A stretch of DNA of 35,248 nucleotides from Pseudomonas sp. Irchel 3H7 (GCF_900187605.1 NZ_FYEA01000025.1:1-35248), one strand, 5' to 3'. Shown: positions 16,059 to 23,604, counted from the first letter of the stretch. Program-made: numbers and translations. The notes: generated by a model from the sequence alone, not told the origin.

Positions 16059-17369
16059 TCAGTCGGCTGTTGGAGCTTCTACCGGCTTGACTGCTTCTTC
16101 GTAAGAGACCGCTTTGTCGGTCACACTAGCTTTCTGCAGAACAGTATCCACAACTTGTTCTTCCAGCACAACCGAACGCACTTCGTTCAGCTGCTGCTCG
16201 TTTTTGTAGTACCACGACACAACCTGCTCAGGCTCTTGGTAAGCCGAAGCCATTTCCTGAATCATTTCGCGAACGCGAGCTTCGTCAGGCTTCAGGTCGA
16301 ACTGCTTGACCACTTCAGCAACGATCAGGCCCAGCACGACGCGGCGCTTGGCTTGCTCTTCGAACAGCTCGGCCGGCAGTTGATCAGGCTTGATGTTGCC
16401 ACCGAACTGCTGAACAGCCTGCACGCGCAGACGGTCAACTTCGTTGGACAGCAGCGCCTTAGGCACTTCGATCGGGTTGGTGGCCAGCAGACCGTCCATT
16501 ACCTGATTCTTGACCTTGGATTTGATCGCCTGACGCAGTTCGCGCTCCATGTTCTTGCGAACTTCGGTGCGGAAACCATCGATGCCGCTTTCCTTGATGC
16601 CGAATTGAGCGAAGAACTCTTCGTTCAGCTCTGGCAGCTTAGGCTCGGACACAGTGTTGACGGTCACGGTGAACTCGGCGGTTTTGCCGGCCAGGTCCAG
16701 GTTCTGATAGTCCTCAGGGAAGGTCAGGTTCAGAACGCGTTCTTCGCCGGCTTTAGCACCAACCAGGCCTTCTTCGAAGCCCGGGATCATGCGACCGGAA
16801 CCCAGCACCAGCTGAGTGCCCTTGGCGGAGCCGCCAGCGAATACTTCGCCGTCAACCTTGCCAACGAAATCGATGTTCAGTTGGTCTTCGTTCTGGGCAG
16901 CGCGATCGGCCACTTCAAAACGAGTGTTCTGCTTGCGCAGGATGTCGAGCATTTTGTCCAGGTCAGCGTCAGCCACGTCAGCGCTCAGGCGCTCAACGGT
17001 GATGCCGTCGAAACCGGCAACGGTGAACTCAGGGAACACTTCGAATACAGCAACGTATTCCAGGTCTTTGCCAGCTTCGAGCGACTTAGGCTCGATCGAT
17101 GGCGAACCTGCCGGGTTCAGCTTCTGCTCGACCACAGCTTCGTAGAAGGAGGACTGGATCACGTCGCCTACCGCTTCCTGACGAGCATCAGCACCGAAAC
17201 GGCGCTTGATTTCGCTCATTGGCACTTTGCCTGGACGGAAGCCAGCAATCTTGGCCTTTTGGGCAGTCTGCTGCAGACGCTTGTTGACCTGAGTCTCGAT
17301 GCGCTCTGCCGGCACGGTGACGCTCATGCGGCGCTCGAGAGCAGTAGTATTTTCAACAGAAACTTGCAT
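16059..17369 (-). CDS. tig: trigger factor, ribosome-associated chaperone/PPIase
   Basis: A 436-residue protein that meets nascent chains at the ribosome exit. The N-terminal ribosome-binding domain carries the signature FRPGKVPMSEIKRRFG (about residues 44–59). An FKBP-type PPIase domain follows (about 150–245, with VGKVDGEVFAGGSAKG and MIPGFEEGLVG). The C-terminal helical chaperone arms run to the end. GAGGA lies 8 nt before ATG 17369 (MQVSVENTT); the frame continues 63 bp upstream without support. First gene of the minus-strand tig–clpP–clpX series. Confidence 0.97.
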   Translation of the reverse strand: MQVSVENTTALERRMSVTVPAERIETQVNKRLQQTAQKAKIAGFRPGKVPMSEIKRRFGADARQEAVGDVIQSSFYEAVVEQKLNPAGSPSIEPKSLEAGKDLEYVAVFEVFPEFTVAGFDGITVERLSADVADADLDKMLDILRKQNTRFEVADRAAQNEDQLNIDFVGKVDGEVFAGGSAKGTQLVLGSGRMIPGFEEGLVGAKAGEERVLNLTFPEDYQNLDLAGKTAEFTVTVNTVSEPKLPELNEEFFAQFGIKESGIDGFRTEVRKNMERELRQAIKSKVKNQVMDGLLATNPIEVPKALLSNEVDRLRVQAVQQFGGNIKPDQLPAELFEEQAKRRVVLGLIVAEVVKQFDLKPDEARVREMIQEMASAYQEPEQVVSWYYKNEQQLNEVRSVVLEEQVVDTVLQKASVTDKAVSYEEAVKPVEAPTAD

Positions 17370-17430
17370 GGATATTCCTCGTTGCACAGACGTTAGCCGG
17401 CCGTTTCCGACCCCAGAATCAAGGGCATGC

Positions 17431-17459
17431 ATTCTAGTGGGTCAAACTCAAGAAGTCAC
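17431..17459 (-). promoter_or_regulatory. candidate sigma-70 promoter of tig
   Basis: Minus-strand GTGACT (17454–17459), 17 bp, TAGAAT (17431–17436), about 60 bp upstream of the tig start. The -10 matches 5 of 6 consensus bases, the -35 only 4. Confidence 0.35.
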
Positions 17460-17730
17460 CCTACTGAAAACGGGTAAAAAAACAGCAGGCATATTATCGG
17501 GACCGCCACACCAATGCAGCGCGTCCCACAGGCGAATACAACCAATCACGCCAGGGCTCTGCGCCAACCGCTTCTATATATAGAAGAGACTGCCAATCAC
17601 TCCCTGACGGCCGCTCTTGCAAGCAAGCCCGGCGAACAGCGCAGCATCATCGAGCAACATAAATACGACGAAGCGCCCTGCCCCTGCCCCCCGAAACCGG
17701 CAATCACCGGTTTTCAGAAGCGCTAAAACA
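17460..17730. other. intergenic stretch between tig and the tRNA operon
   Basis: About 270 bp with no supported gene. The only structure I see is a perfect 16-bp palindrome, CTTCTATATATAGAAG at 17571–17586. Short frames here lack ribosome sites. Confidence 0.5.
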
Positions 17731-17766
17731 AAAAAGGCGCCAGACTGTTAAATCTGGCGCCTTTCG
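17731..17766 (-). terminator. terminator of the tRNA operon
   Basis: 12-bp stem AAAGGCGCCAGA / TCTGGCGCCTTT, ending in a T run on the minus strand, just after the last tRNA-His. A copy of this hairpin recurs after the other tRNA-His. Confidence 0.85.
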
Positions 17767-17771
17767 AAATA

Positions 17772-17848
17772 TGGGGTGGACGATGGGGATCGAACCCACG
17801 ACAACGGGAGTCACAATCCCGTGCTCTACCAACTGAGCTACGCCCACC
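17772..17848 (-). tRNA. tRNA-His(GUG), distal copy
   Basis: 77-nt cloverleaf with the extra 5' G typical of tRNA-His, anticodon loop TTGTGAC (GTG), T-loop TTCGATC and encoded CCA. It is identical to the copy 295 bp away. Last gene of the Arg–His–Leu–His operon. Confidence 0.97.
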
Positions 17849-17924
17849 ATATTGCGTAACAAAAAAGCCAAACAACTTCTTTGTTGAAACCTCACCAGCC
17901 CGAAGACATGAATGAAGCTTTAAT

Positions 17925-18009
17925 TGGTGCGGATGAAGAGACTCGAACTCTTACGCCTCGCGGCGCTGGAACCTAAATCCAGTGTGTCTACCAATTCCAC
18001 CACATCCGC
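17925..18009 (-). tRNA. tRNA-Leu(UAG)
   Basis: 85-nt class II tRNA with a long variable arm, anticodon loop TTTAGGT (TAG), acceptor GCGGATG paired with CATCCGC, and encoded CCA. Confidence 0.97.
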
Positions 18010-18027
18010 GGATGAAGCTTTTAAAGC

Positions 18028-18059
18028 AAAGGCGCCAGACTTTTACATCTGGCGCCTTT
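18028..18059 (-). terminator. hairpin after the proximal tRNA-His (duplicated terminator)
   Basis: Stem AAAGGCGCCAGA / TCTGGCGCCTTT like the operon terminator, but followed on the minus strand by only TTTGCTTTAA. It is probably leaky, or acts as a processing hairpin between tRNA-His and tRNA-Leu. Confidence 0.6.
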
Positions 18060-18066
18060 CGAAATA

Positions 18067-18143
18067 TGGGGTGGACGATGGGGATCGAACCCACGACAAC
18101 GGGAGTCACAATCCCGTGCTCTACCAACTGAGCTACGCCCACC
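18067..18143 (-). tRNA. tRNA-His(GUG), proximal copy
   Basis: 77-nt tRNA identical to the distal copy, anticodon loop TTGTGAC, encoded CCA. It lies 31 bp downstream of tRNA-Arg. Confidence 0.97.
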
Positions 18144-18174
18144 ATATCGCGTTACTTGTGCCAAAGCTGCCTAA

Positions 18175-18251
18175 TGGCGCACCCGGCAGGACTCGAACCT
18201 GCGACCATCCGCTTAGAAGGCGGATGCTCTATCCAGCTGAGCTACGGGCGC
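18175..18251 (-). tRNA. tRNA-Arg(UCU)
   Basis: 77-nt tRNA with anticodon loop CTTCTAA (TCT), acceptor GCGCCCG paired with CGGGTGC, encoded CCA. First gene of the operon. It reads AGA codons, which are rare in this GC-rich genome. Confidence 0.97.
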
Positions 18252-18366
18252 CTTATTAATCTGTACTCTTAAAGGACTACAAACTAAGTGCTTTCCAGTG
18301 TCGCAGAACCTTGATTCCGCTTCACCTTCTTAACCAGTGCTAGGCTGTGCCCGACAAGTGCGACGA

Positions 18367-18395
18367 ATAGTATAGAGCGCTCCGAAGGTCGTCAA
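18367..18395 (-). promoter_or_regulatory. sigma-70 promoter of the tRNA operon
   Basis: Minus-strand TTGACG (18390–18395), 17 bp, TACTAT (18367–18372). A GC-rich stretch follows the -10, as in stringently controlled stable-RNA promoters. The leader to tRNA-Arg is about 110 nt. Confidence 0.65.
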
Positions 18396-18526
18396 ATCCT
18401 TTTTGAAAAAAATTCATTTAATTAAAGGAGTTAGAGGAATTTGCTGACCAAGCGCCTTTGCCCTCACCGCTCGACATGCGAGAATGCGTTCTCATTTTTT
18501 CCCCTCTCGATGGTTAATCACGCGCA

Positions 18527-19381
18527 ATGACTGCACAACTAATCGACGGCAAATCGATCGCCGCCAGCCTGCGCCAGCAGATCGCCCAACGAGTTGCCGA
18601 GCGTCGCCAGCAAGGCCTGCGCACTCCCGGCCTCGCGGTGATCCTGGTCGGCAGCGATCCTGCCTCTCAGGTTTATGTCTCGCACAAGCGTAAAGACTGT
18701 GAAGAGGTTGGCTTCCTCTCTCAAGCCTACGACCTGCCCTCTGACACCACGCAAGACGCGTTGACCGATCTGATCGATCGCCTCAACGACGACCCTGCAA
18801 TCGACGGCATCCTGCTTCAGTTGCCGCTGCCCGAGCACCTGGATGCCTCCAGACTTCTGGAGCGTATCCGCCCGGACAAAGACGTCGACGGTTTCCATCC
18901 TTATAACGTCGGTCGTCTGGCCCAACGCATTCCGCTGCTGCGTCCATGCACGCCTAAAGGCATCATGACGCTGCTGGAAAGCACTGGCGCTGACCTTTAT
19001 GGCATGGACGCAGTGGTCGTCGGCGCCTCCAACATCGTCGGGCGCCCGATGGCGATGGAACTGTTGCTGGCCGGTTGCACCGTGACCGTGACTCACCGCT
19101 TCACCAAGGATCTGGCCGGCCACGTTGGCCGTGCTGATCTGGTGGTGGTGGCCGCCGGCAAGCCGGGCCTGGTCAAAGGCGAGTGGATCAAGGAAGGCGC
19201 GATCGTGATCGACGTCGGCATCAACCGTCAGGACGACGGCAAACTGGTCGGCGACGTAGTCTACGAAACCGCCCTGCCCCGCGCTGGCTGGATCACTCCG
19301 GTGCCGGGTGGCGTCGGTCCGATGACCCGCGCCTGCCTGCTGGAAAACACCCTTTATGCGGCAGAAACCCTGCACGCCTGA
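18527..19381 (+). CDS. folD: bifunctional methylenetetrahydrofolate dehydrogenase/cyclohydrolase
   Basis: A 284-residue cytosolic enzyme that interconverts 5,10-methylene-, methenyl- and 10-formyl-tetrahydrofolate using NADP. The active-site Lys lies in YVSHKRKDCEEVGF, and the substrate loop is LLQLPLPEHLD. Further motifs are the conserved RPCTPKGIMTLLE and the NADP-binding VVGASNIVGRPMAMELL. The C-terminal PVPGGVGPMTRACLLENT is the family signature. Length equals the usual 280–290. ATG 18527 is the natural start. It stands alone, divergent from the tRNA operon, with its own terminator 20 bp after the stop. Confidence 0.97.
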   Translation: MTAQLIDGKSIAASLRQQIAQRVAERRQQGLRTPGLAVILVGSDPASQVYVSHKRKDCEEVGFLSQAYDLPSDTTQDALTDLIDRLNDDPAIDGILLQLPLPEHLDASRLLERIRPDKDVDGFHPYNVGRLAQRIPLLRPCTPKGIMTLLESTGADLYGMDAVVVGASNIVGRPMAMELLLAGCTVTVTHRFTKDLAGHVGRADLVVVAAGKPGLVKGEWIKEGAIVIDVGINRQDDGKLVGDVVYETALPRAGWITPVPGGVGPMTRACLLENTLYAAETLHA

Positions 19382-19401
19382 GTGGTACTTTCAGCAATAA
19401 G

Positions 19402-19427
19402 AAAAACCCGCCTTGTGCGGGTTTTTT
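19402..19427 (+). terminator. rho-independent terminator of folD
   Basis: AACCCGC / GCGGGTT stem with a 5-nt loop followed by TTTTTT, 20 bp after the folD stop. Confidence 0.9.
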
Positions 19428-19611
19428 CATGCCTGAGAAAAAACTGTAACCGTTCGCCGGAAACCCCTCTTTTTACAGGCCTTTTCACGAGTTTTTCAGG
19501 TCGTTCAAACAACCATCGACAGATCTTCAGCCATACTCCTAGAATGCGACGCTTTGAAGAAATAACCCGTTACAAACTAACGGAATATCCAACCTTTATG
19601 AGTTCGCCCGC

Positions 19612-20550
19612 GTGAAAATTCGTCTTTCGATTCTGAGCCTGTTTTTTGCTTTTACAGGCGCATTCATCACGCCAACGATCAACGCTGCGGAAACCACCGC
19701 TGCCCCCCGTGACGCTTCGACCCTGAAGATCGCCTCCGGCAGCGCCCTGCTCATGGATATGCAGACCAACAAAGTCATCTACTCCAGCAACCCTGACGTG
19801 ATCGTACCGATTGCCTCCGTCAGTAAGTTGATGACCGGTTTGGTAGTGGTTGAAGCCCGGCAGAACATGGACGAATGGATCAATGTCGATATCAGCAACA
19901 CACCGGAAATGCGCGGTGTGTTTTCCCGAGTCAAACTCAAGAGTGAACTGCCGCGCCGCGAGATGCTGCTGATCGCCTTGATGTCTTCGGAGAACCGCGC
20001 GGCCGCCAGCCTCGCGCACCACTACCCGGGAGGCTACGCCGCCTTTATCGCGGCGATGAACGCCAAAGCCAAGGCACTGGGCATGACCAGCACGCATTTC
20101 GTCGAACCGACAGGCCTGTCGGAGCGTAACGTTTCCACCGCCCGCGACCTGAGTAAGTTGCTGGTGGCCGCGCATAAGTATCCGCTCCTCAGCGAACTGA
20201 CCACCACCAAGGAAAAAACCGTGTCGTTCCGTAAACCCAATTACACCCTGGGTTTCCGTAATACCGATCACTTGGTCAATAAAGCCGACTGGGACATCAA
20301 GATCACTAAAACCGGCTTCACCAACCCCGCCGGGCATTGCCTGGTGCTGGTGACGAAAATGGGCAATCGCCCGGTCGCTTTGGTGATTCTCGACGCGTTC
20401 GGCAAGTACACCCACTTTGCCGATGCCAGCCGCATCCGCAGCTGGGTGGAAACCGGCAGGAGCGCCAACGTCCCAGCCGTGGCCCAGCAATACAAGGCCG
20501 AGAAAAACCTCAAGTCGCGCCAGAGCGGCGTGGTTGAAGCCTCCAAGTAA
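19612..20550 (+). CDS. pbpG: D-alanyl-D-alanine endopeptidase (PBP7/8)
   Basis: A 312-residue periplasmic low-molecular-weight penicillin-binding protein that cleaves peptidoglycan cross-links. A signal peptide of about 25 residues ends near INAAE. All three active-site motifs are seen: SxxK as SVSK (residues 69–72), SxN as SEN in LMSSENRAAAS, and KTG in ITKTGFTNPAGHC. Start is GTG 19612. It overlaps the stop of a five-codon ATG frame (19598–19615, MSSPA) in another register, so translation could be coupled to that tiny leader. Length is typical of PbpG. A strong terminator follows. Confidence 0.94.
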   Translation: MKIRLSILSLFFAFTGAFITPTINAAETTAAPRDASTLKIASGSALLMDMQTNKVIYSSNPDVIVPIASVSKLMTGLVVVEARQNMDEWINVDISNTPEMRGVFSRVKLKSELPRREMLLIALMSSENRAAASLAHHYPGGYAAFIAAMNAKAKALGMTSTHFVEPTGLSERNVSTARDLSKLLVAAHKYPLLSELTTTKEKTVSFRKPNYTLGFRNTDHLVNKADWDIKITKTGFTNPAGHCLVLVTKMGNRPVALVILDAFGKYTHFADASRIRSWVETGRSANVPAVAQQYKAEKNLKSRQSGVVEASK

Positions 20551-20563
20551 TCCTCCACGCAAG

Positions 20564-20594
20564 AAAAAGCCCCGAATCTTCGGGGCTTTTTTTT
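20564..20594 (+). terminator. terminator of pbpG, probably bidirectional
   Basis: AAAAAGCCCCGAA / TTCGGGGCTTTTT stem with a run of nine T on the plus strand and a run of five A on the left arm, so it can also serve the minus-strand small-gene pair that ends at 20605. Confidence 0.9.
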
Positions 20595-20604
20595 ATCCGT
20601 TGAA

Positions 20605-20811
20605 TCAGTCATTGGGCAACGGCATCTGGTCGTCATCAGGGATGCCATCGCCCGCGCTCGGATCCCGCGCAGGTTCCGGCGTCAACACGTTGGGCCGGGC
20701 CATCGGGTCGCGCAGCGGGCTGTCCGGGTCCAGCACCGGATCAATCTCCGGCTCTGGCGTGGTGGGCACACTGTCGGGTTTATGGTCGTCGAAGCTTGAA
20801 TCAGTACTCAT
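20605..20811 (-). CDS. Asp/Pro-rich small protein, second of a tandem pair
   Basis: A 68-residue protein with 14 Asp and 15 Pro and almost no hydrophobic core (for example DPVLDPDSPLRDP). It is likely disordered and soluble. I start at ATG 20811 because GAGG lies 5 nt upstream; a GTG 6 bp earlier is possible. Only 12 bp separate it from the upstream gene, so the two form an operon. Both share DPDSP and DPV motifs, suggesting duplication. No known function; possibly a lineage-specific Pseudomonas family. Confidence 0.65.
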   Translation of the reverse strand: MSTDSSFDDHKPDSVPTTPEPEIDPVLDPDSPLRDPMARPNVLTPEPARDPSAGDGIPDDDQMPLPND

Positions 20812-20823
20812 ACGCACCTCGCA

Positions 20824-21030
20824 TCAAGGTTTCAGATCAGCCAGGGGATCGTAGGGTTTGGCTGGTTTCCTGGGGTCTTCGCCTGGCTCAACGTCGAGAG
20901 GCGCCTTGGCGGGGCCGACAGGATCGACTTGCGGATCATCGAGGTCGGGCGAGTCCGGATCAAACCCCAGATCATCTCCCGAAGAATGCTCGGACGAATG
21001 CGGGCCTTTCGGTGCTTGGGAATCTGTCAT
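20824..21030 (-). CDS. Asp/Pro-rich small protein, first of a tandem pair
   Basis: A 68-residue acidic protein beginning MTDSQAPKGPHSSEH and containing LGFDPDSPDLDDPQVDPVGP. The ribosome site AGGAGG lies 5 nt before ATG 21030, which makes translation very likely. A hairpin AACCCGC / GCGGGT lies just upstream of that site. It resembles what I recall as the uncharacterised Pseudomonas family DUF6021, though I cannot verify this. Lead gene of the pair with the next small protein; probably intrinsically disordered. Confidence 0.72.
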   Translation of the reverse strand: MTDSQAPKGPHSSEHSSGDDLGFDPDSPDLDDPQVDPVGPAKAPLDVEPGEDPRKPAKPYDPLADLKP

Positions 21031-21078
21031 ATCGCCTCCTGATTCACCCGCGGAAAGCGGGTTCTATTCGTAGGAGGC

Positions 21079-21104
21079 TTGCCGGGCGCAGTCGTGCCCG
21101 GCAA
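21079..21104 (-). terminator. hairpin after the C39-like gene
   Basis: Perfect 9-bp stem TTGCCGGGC / GCCCGGCAA with an 8-nt loop, 16 bp after the stop of the C39-like gene. It lacks a clear T run, so it is a weak terminator or an mRNA 3'-end stabiliser. Confidence 0.45.
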
Positions 21105-21119
21105 ATGACGAACGGAGAC

Positions 21120-21794
21120 TCAGTGGGCTGCCAGCGCCTTGCGCGCCTGCGCCGCTTCGTTTTCCTGACCGGCCTGAGCCAGATCATCCGCCGCTTTGAG
21201 CCAGCGCTGTCGGTCGACGGCTGCGGGGATCTGCGACGGTTTCTGAATCAGCACGGCCCAGCCACCGGACTTTTCCAGTGCCGACTCAAAGGAACTGAAA
21301 CTCATCAGCTCGCGACGGTTCATGCCGGCGCGCAGCAACACTTTCTGCTTATTGCGGTCGTAGCCGGACAGGATCGCGTAACGCGGTTCGGTCCAGAATG
21401 CCGAACCCTCGCTGAAACGCACCATCACCGGATAACCCGCTGCCACTTGCTTCAACAGCGCTGGCAGCTTGCTGTCCAGCGGGTACACCACCATGCCGTA
21501 CTCACGGGCAAGGTTTTGCAGATTCTGCTGCAATTGGTCTTCGGCACCCGGCAGGTGCAATGGTTTCTCGAGCAGCCCCGGGGTAATCACGATGCCCTGC
21601 TGCGACAACAGGCTAGCCAGCACTTGCGGCCCGCTTTGATTGGCTTCACCGCGATAGAACGTGCCGCTGAGTTCGACCCGCTCCGGCAGACGCTTGACCT
21701 CGGGCGCAACACTGCCTGCACATCCGGCCAACACGGCCGCGCAACCCGCCACCAGCAGCGCCGCACGAATTCGAGAAAATACCTGCACCATCAT
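21120..21794 (-). CDS. C39-like lipoprotein, catalytic residues replaced
   Basis: A 224-residue predicted lipoprotein with signal peptide and lipobox L-A-G-C. Residues about 40–190 align by eye with the C39-like cysteine peptidases of the PA2778 type. Those relatives read Q-C-G-P-A-A-L at the nucleophile; here the motif is QSGPQVLASLL, with Ser for Cys. The catalytic His of their HYA-V-GYD strand is replaced in PRYAILSGYD by Arg. The rest of the fold is well kept (VLLRAG, RRELMSFSSFE, GGWAVLI). A short helical tail rich in Ala and Gln follows. I take ATG 21794; the neighbouring ATG at 21791 is equally plausible. Probably a binding protein rather than a protease. Confidence 0.75.
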   Translation of the reverse strand: MMVQVFSRIRAALLVAGCAAVLAGCAGSVAPEVKRLPERVELSGTFYRGEANQSGPQVLASLLSQQGIVITPGLLEKPLHLPGAEDQLQQNLQNLAREYGMVVYPLDSKLPALLKQVAAGYPVMVRFSEGSAFWTEPRYAILSGYDRNKQKVLLRAGMNRRELMSFSSFESALEKSGGWAVLIQKPSQIPAAVDRQRWLKAADDLAQAGQENEAAQARKALAAH

Positions 21795-22025
21795 CACTCT
21801 CTGTTCAGACGCCGGTCATCGTGTTCCGGCAACGCCTGCGATCATAGGGCCGCGCCAGGCTGCGGTATAGCCTTAAGCGGCAGACCCATCGATTGCATAG
21901 AGCAAACTGATTGGTCGCAATCGACCTTTGGTCAATAGTCTGAAACACCCCATTGTCTAGACTGTCACTGAAACAGAGCGAATTGAAAAAGCGTGCGCCC
22001 GATGCAGGGCGAAGAGGAGGCACTG

Positions 22026-22193
22026 ATGAGCCTGACCATGACCATTGTGATGTTGATTGCCGGCTGGCTGGCCGTGGCTGCCGCCATGTTGTGGGGCGTG
22101 TTGCGAATTTCGCGACGCCACCATCATCCGGTTCAGCCTGCTGCGGTTGAGAAAACCGAGAAGCACAGCCCGCGTCACGCAACTGCGCACTGA
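22026..22193 (+). CDS. 55-residue single-pass membrane protein, His-rich tail
   Basis: A small protein with one hydrophobic helix (about residues 4–26, IVMLIAGWLAVAAAMLWGVL) followed by a basic His-rich tail (ISRRHHHPVQ and KHSPRHATAH). AGGAGG lies 5 nt before ATG 22026, a very strong ribosome site that sets the start despite a longer open frame. The basic tail predicts an N-out, C-in topology. A free-standing gene between the C39-like lipoprotein (divergent) and a repeat element. No family recognised. Confidence 0.72.
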   Translation: MSLTMTIVMLIAGWLAVAAAMLWGVLRISRRHHHPVQPAAVEKTEKHSPRHATAH

Positions 22194-22213
22194 GGCCAAA
22201 CTTTAAAAGCAAA

Positions 22214-22365
22214 AGCCCCTCACCCTAGCCCTCTCCCGGAGGGAGAGGGGACTGATCGAGTCGCTATTGAGAAATACATCGACGTGAAATATCGAGCCGA
22301 ACTCAGGTTTAAAAACCACGCAGATCGGCTCCCTCTCCCTTGGGAGAGGGCTGGGGTGAGGGGCT
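22214..22365. repeat. inverted intergenic repeat (CCCTCACCC type)
   Basis: AGCCCCTCACCCTAGCCCTC at the left and GGGCTGGGGTGAGGGGCT at the right form long inverted arms, each also carrying an inner CCCTCTCCC/GGGAGAGGG hairpin. About 100 bp of unique sequence lies between. The same element type recurs at 27299–27482. Confidence 0.75.
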
Positions 22366-22395
22366 GGATCTATTCCACACTGCAAATCTTGAATC

Positions 22396-22436
22396 AAAAA
22401 AAACCGCCTGATCTCTAAGAGTTCAGGCGGTTTTTT
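22396..22436 (-). terminator. terminator of terC
   Basis: AAACCGCCTGA / TCAGGCGGTTT stem with A and T runs on both sides (bidirectional form), 14 bp after the terC stop. Confidence 0.88.
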
Positions 22437-22449
22437 GTACTTTCAGCAG

Positions 22450-23199
22450 TTACGCCTGCTCAGCCAGTTTCTTCTGCCTCGCCCGACGCGACATCATGTT
22501 CAGCACTTCAATCGCTGCCGAGAACGCCATCGCCGCATACACATAACCTTTCGGTACGTGGGCACCGAAGCCTTCAGCGATCAAGGTCATACCGATCATG
22601 ATCAGGAAGCCCAGAGCCAGCATCACCACCGTCGGGTTGTCGTTGATGAACTTGGCCAGCGGCTCAGCAGCAAACAGCATCACCAGTACCGACACCACCA
22701 CCGCGATGATCATGATCGGCAAGTGTTCGGTCATGCCGACCGCAGTAATGATGCTGTCGATCGAGAACACCATGTCGAGCATCAGGATCTGACCGATAGC
22801 GGCGGCAAAACCCAGGGTAACCGTCGAGGTCGCCGACTTCGGATCTTCCGGCGCCGGGTCCATGCTGTGATGGATTTCAGTCGTGGCCTTCCAGACCAGG
22901 AACAGACCACCGGCAATCAGGATCATGTCCTTCCAGGAGAACGCCTGGCCCAGAATCTCGATCACCGGCGCAGTCAGCTGCACGATGAAGGCGATGGTGC
23001 TCAACAGTGCCAGACGCAGAATCAACGCCATACCGATACCGATGCGGCGCGCTTTCTGCTGGTACTGCTTGGGCAGCTTGTTGGTCAGGATCGAGATAAA
23101 GATCAGGTTATCGATGCCGAGCACGATTTCCATCACCACCAAGGTGGCCAAAGCAACCCAGGCGGTGGGGCTGGCGGCGAGCTGTAACAGATATTCCAT
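22450..23199 (-). CDS. TerC-family integral membrane protein
   Basis: A 249-residue inner-membrane protein with about 7 hydrophobic segments. TerC hallmarks are VVMEIVLGIDNLIFISIL near the N-terminus and MLDMVFSIDSIITAVGM in the second half. These paired acidic motifs (E/D in the membrane) are thought to bind divalent metal. Family members are linked to manganese export (Alx/MntP-like roles) and metallation of exported proteins. It starts 29 bp after the small lipoprotein gene on the same strand and is probably co-transcribed. No yybP-ykoY leader is recognisable upstream. Confidence 0.9.
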   Translation of the reverse strand: MEYLLQLAASPTAWVALATLVVMEIVLGIDNLIFISILTNKLPKQYQQKARRIGIGMALILRLALLSTIAFIVQLTAPVIEILGQAFSWKDMILIAGGLFLVWKATTEIHHSMDPAPEDPKSATSTVTLGFAAAIGQILMLDMVFSIDSIITAVGMTEHLPIMIIAVVVSVLVMLFAAEPLAKFINDNPTVVMLALGFLIMIGMTLIAEGFGAHVPKGYVYAAMAFSAAIEVLNMMSRRARQKKLAEQA

Positions 23200-23228
23200 G
23201 GGTCAGTCCTGACTCTGTGTAAGACGAA

Positions 23229-23471
23229 TTAGATGGTCTTGGAGGAAGATTCGGATTTTTCCGCATCTTTTTCCGGTGTTTCTTTCTTCTCGATCAGCCC
23301 GCCGGTGGCATCGCTGAGTGCTTGCTCGGCGGCTTTGTGGGTGTCGTCAATCGCTTGCTTGGCGCTTTCGGCAGCCTTGCCCATCAGTTGCTGAGCGCTT
23401 TTCTCGGCCTGATCGCAACCGGCCAGAAGCAGTAAAGACGTAAACATCAATGCTGGGATGGTGTATTTCAT
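23229..23471 (-). CDS. small lipoprotein with helical Ala/Lys-rich body
   Basis: An 80-residue predicted lipoprotein: signal peptide and lipobox L-A-G-C, then an amphipathic helical stretch (SAQQLMGKAAESAKQAIDD) and a charged tail KSESSSKTI. GGAAG lies 5 nt before ATG 23471, so the longer frame upstream is rejected. It precedes terC by 29 bp in a likely operon and diverges from nhaR. Its pattern resembles small envelope-stress lipoproteins; the function is unknown. Confidence 0.8.
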   Translation of the reverse strand: MKYTIPALMFTSLLLLAGCDQAEKSAQQLMGKAAESAKQAIDDTHKAAEQALSDATGGLIEKKETPEKDAEKSESSSKTI

Positions 23472-23604
23472 GAGGCTTCCTTCGAATGAACAGACAGGGT
23501 CACAGACCAGCCGTCGATGGCTGGGCATTCTAGGGAGATGAACACTTCAGGAAAATTCGTATTTTTAGCGGCTATACTTCGGTTTTCACGAACTGTAGAA
23601 CGTC

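Larger units (their letters stand above)
17733..18150. repeat. direct duplication of a tRNA-His plus terminator unit
   Basis: About 120 bp comprising the hairpin TCTGGCGCCTTTCGAAATAT and the full tRNA-His recurs with an offset of 295 bp (17733–17855 and 18028–18150). The tRNA parts are identical and the hairpin loops differ slightly. tRNA-Leu lies between the copies. It looks like a segmental duplication kept by selection or by gene conversion. Confidence 0.8.

Noticed and set aside
15264..17396. 710-codon open frame antisense to clpP and tig
   Set aside because: It crosses two certain genes and their intergenic hairpin, with no family similarity.
23472..23604. yybP-ykoY manganese riboswitch expected near terC
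   Set aside because: The region upstream of the lipoprotein–terC pair is short and lacks the conserved elements I know for that riboswitch.
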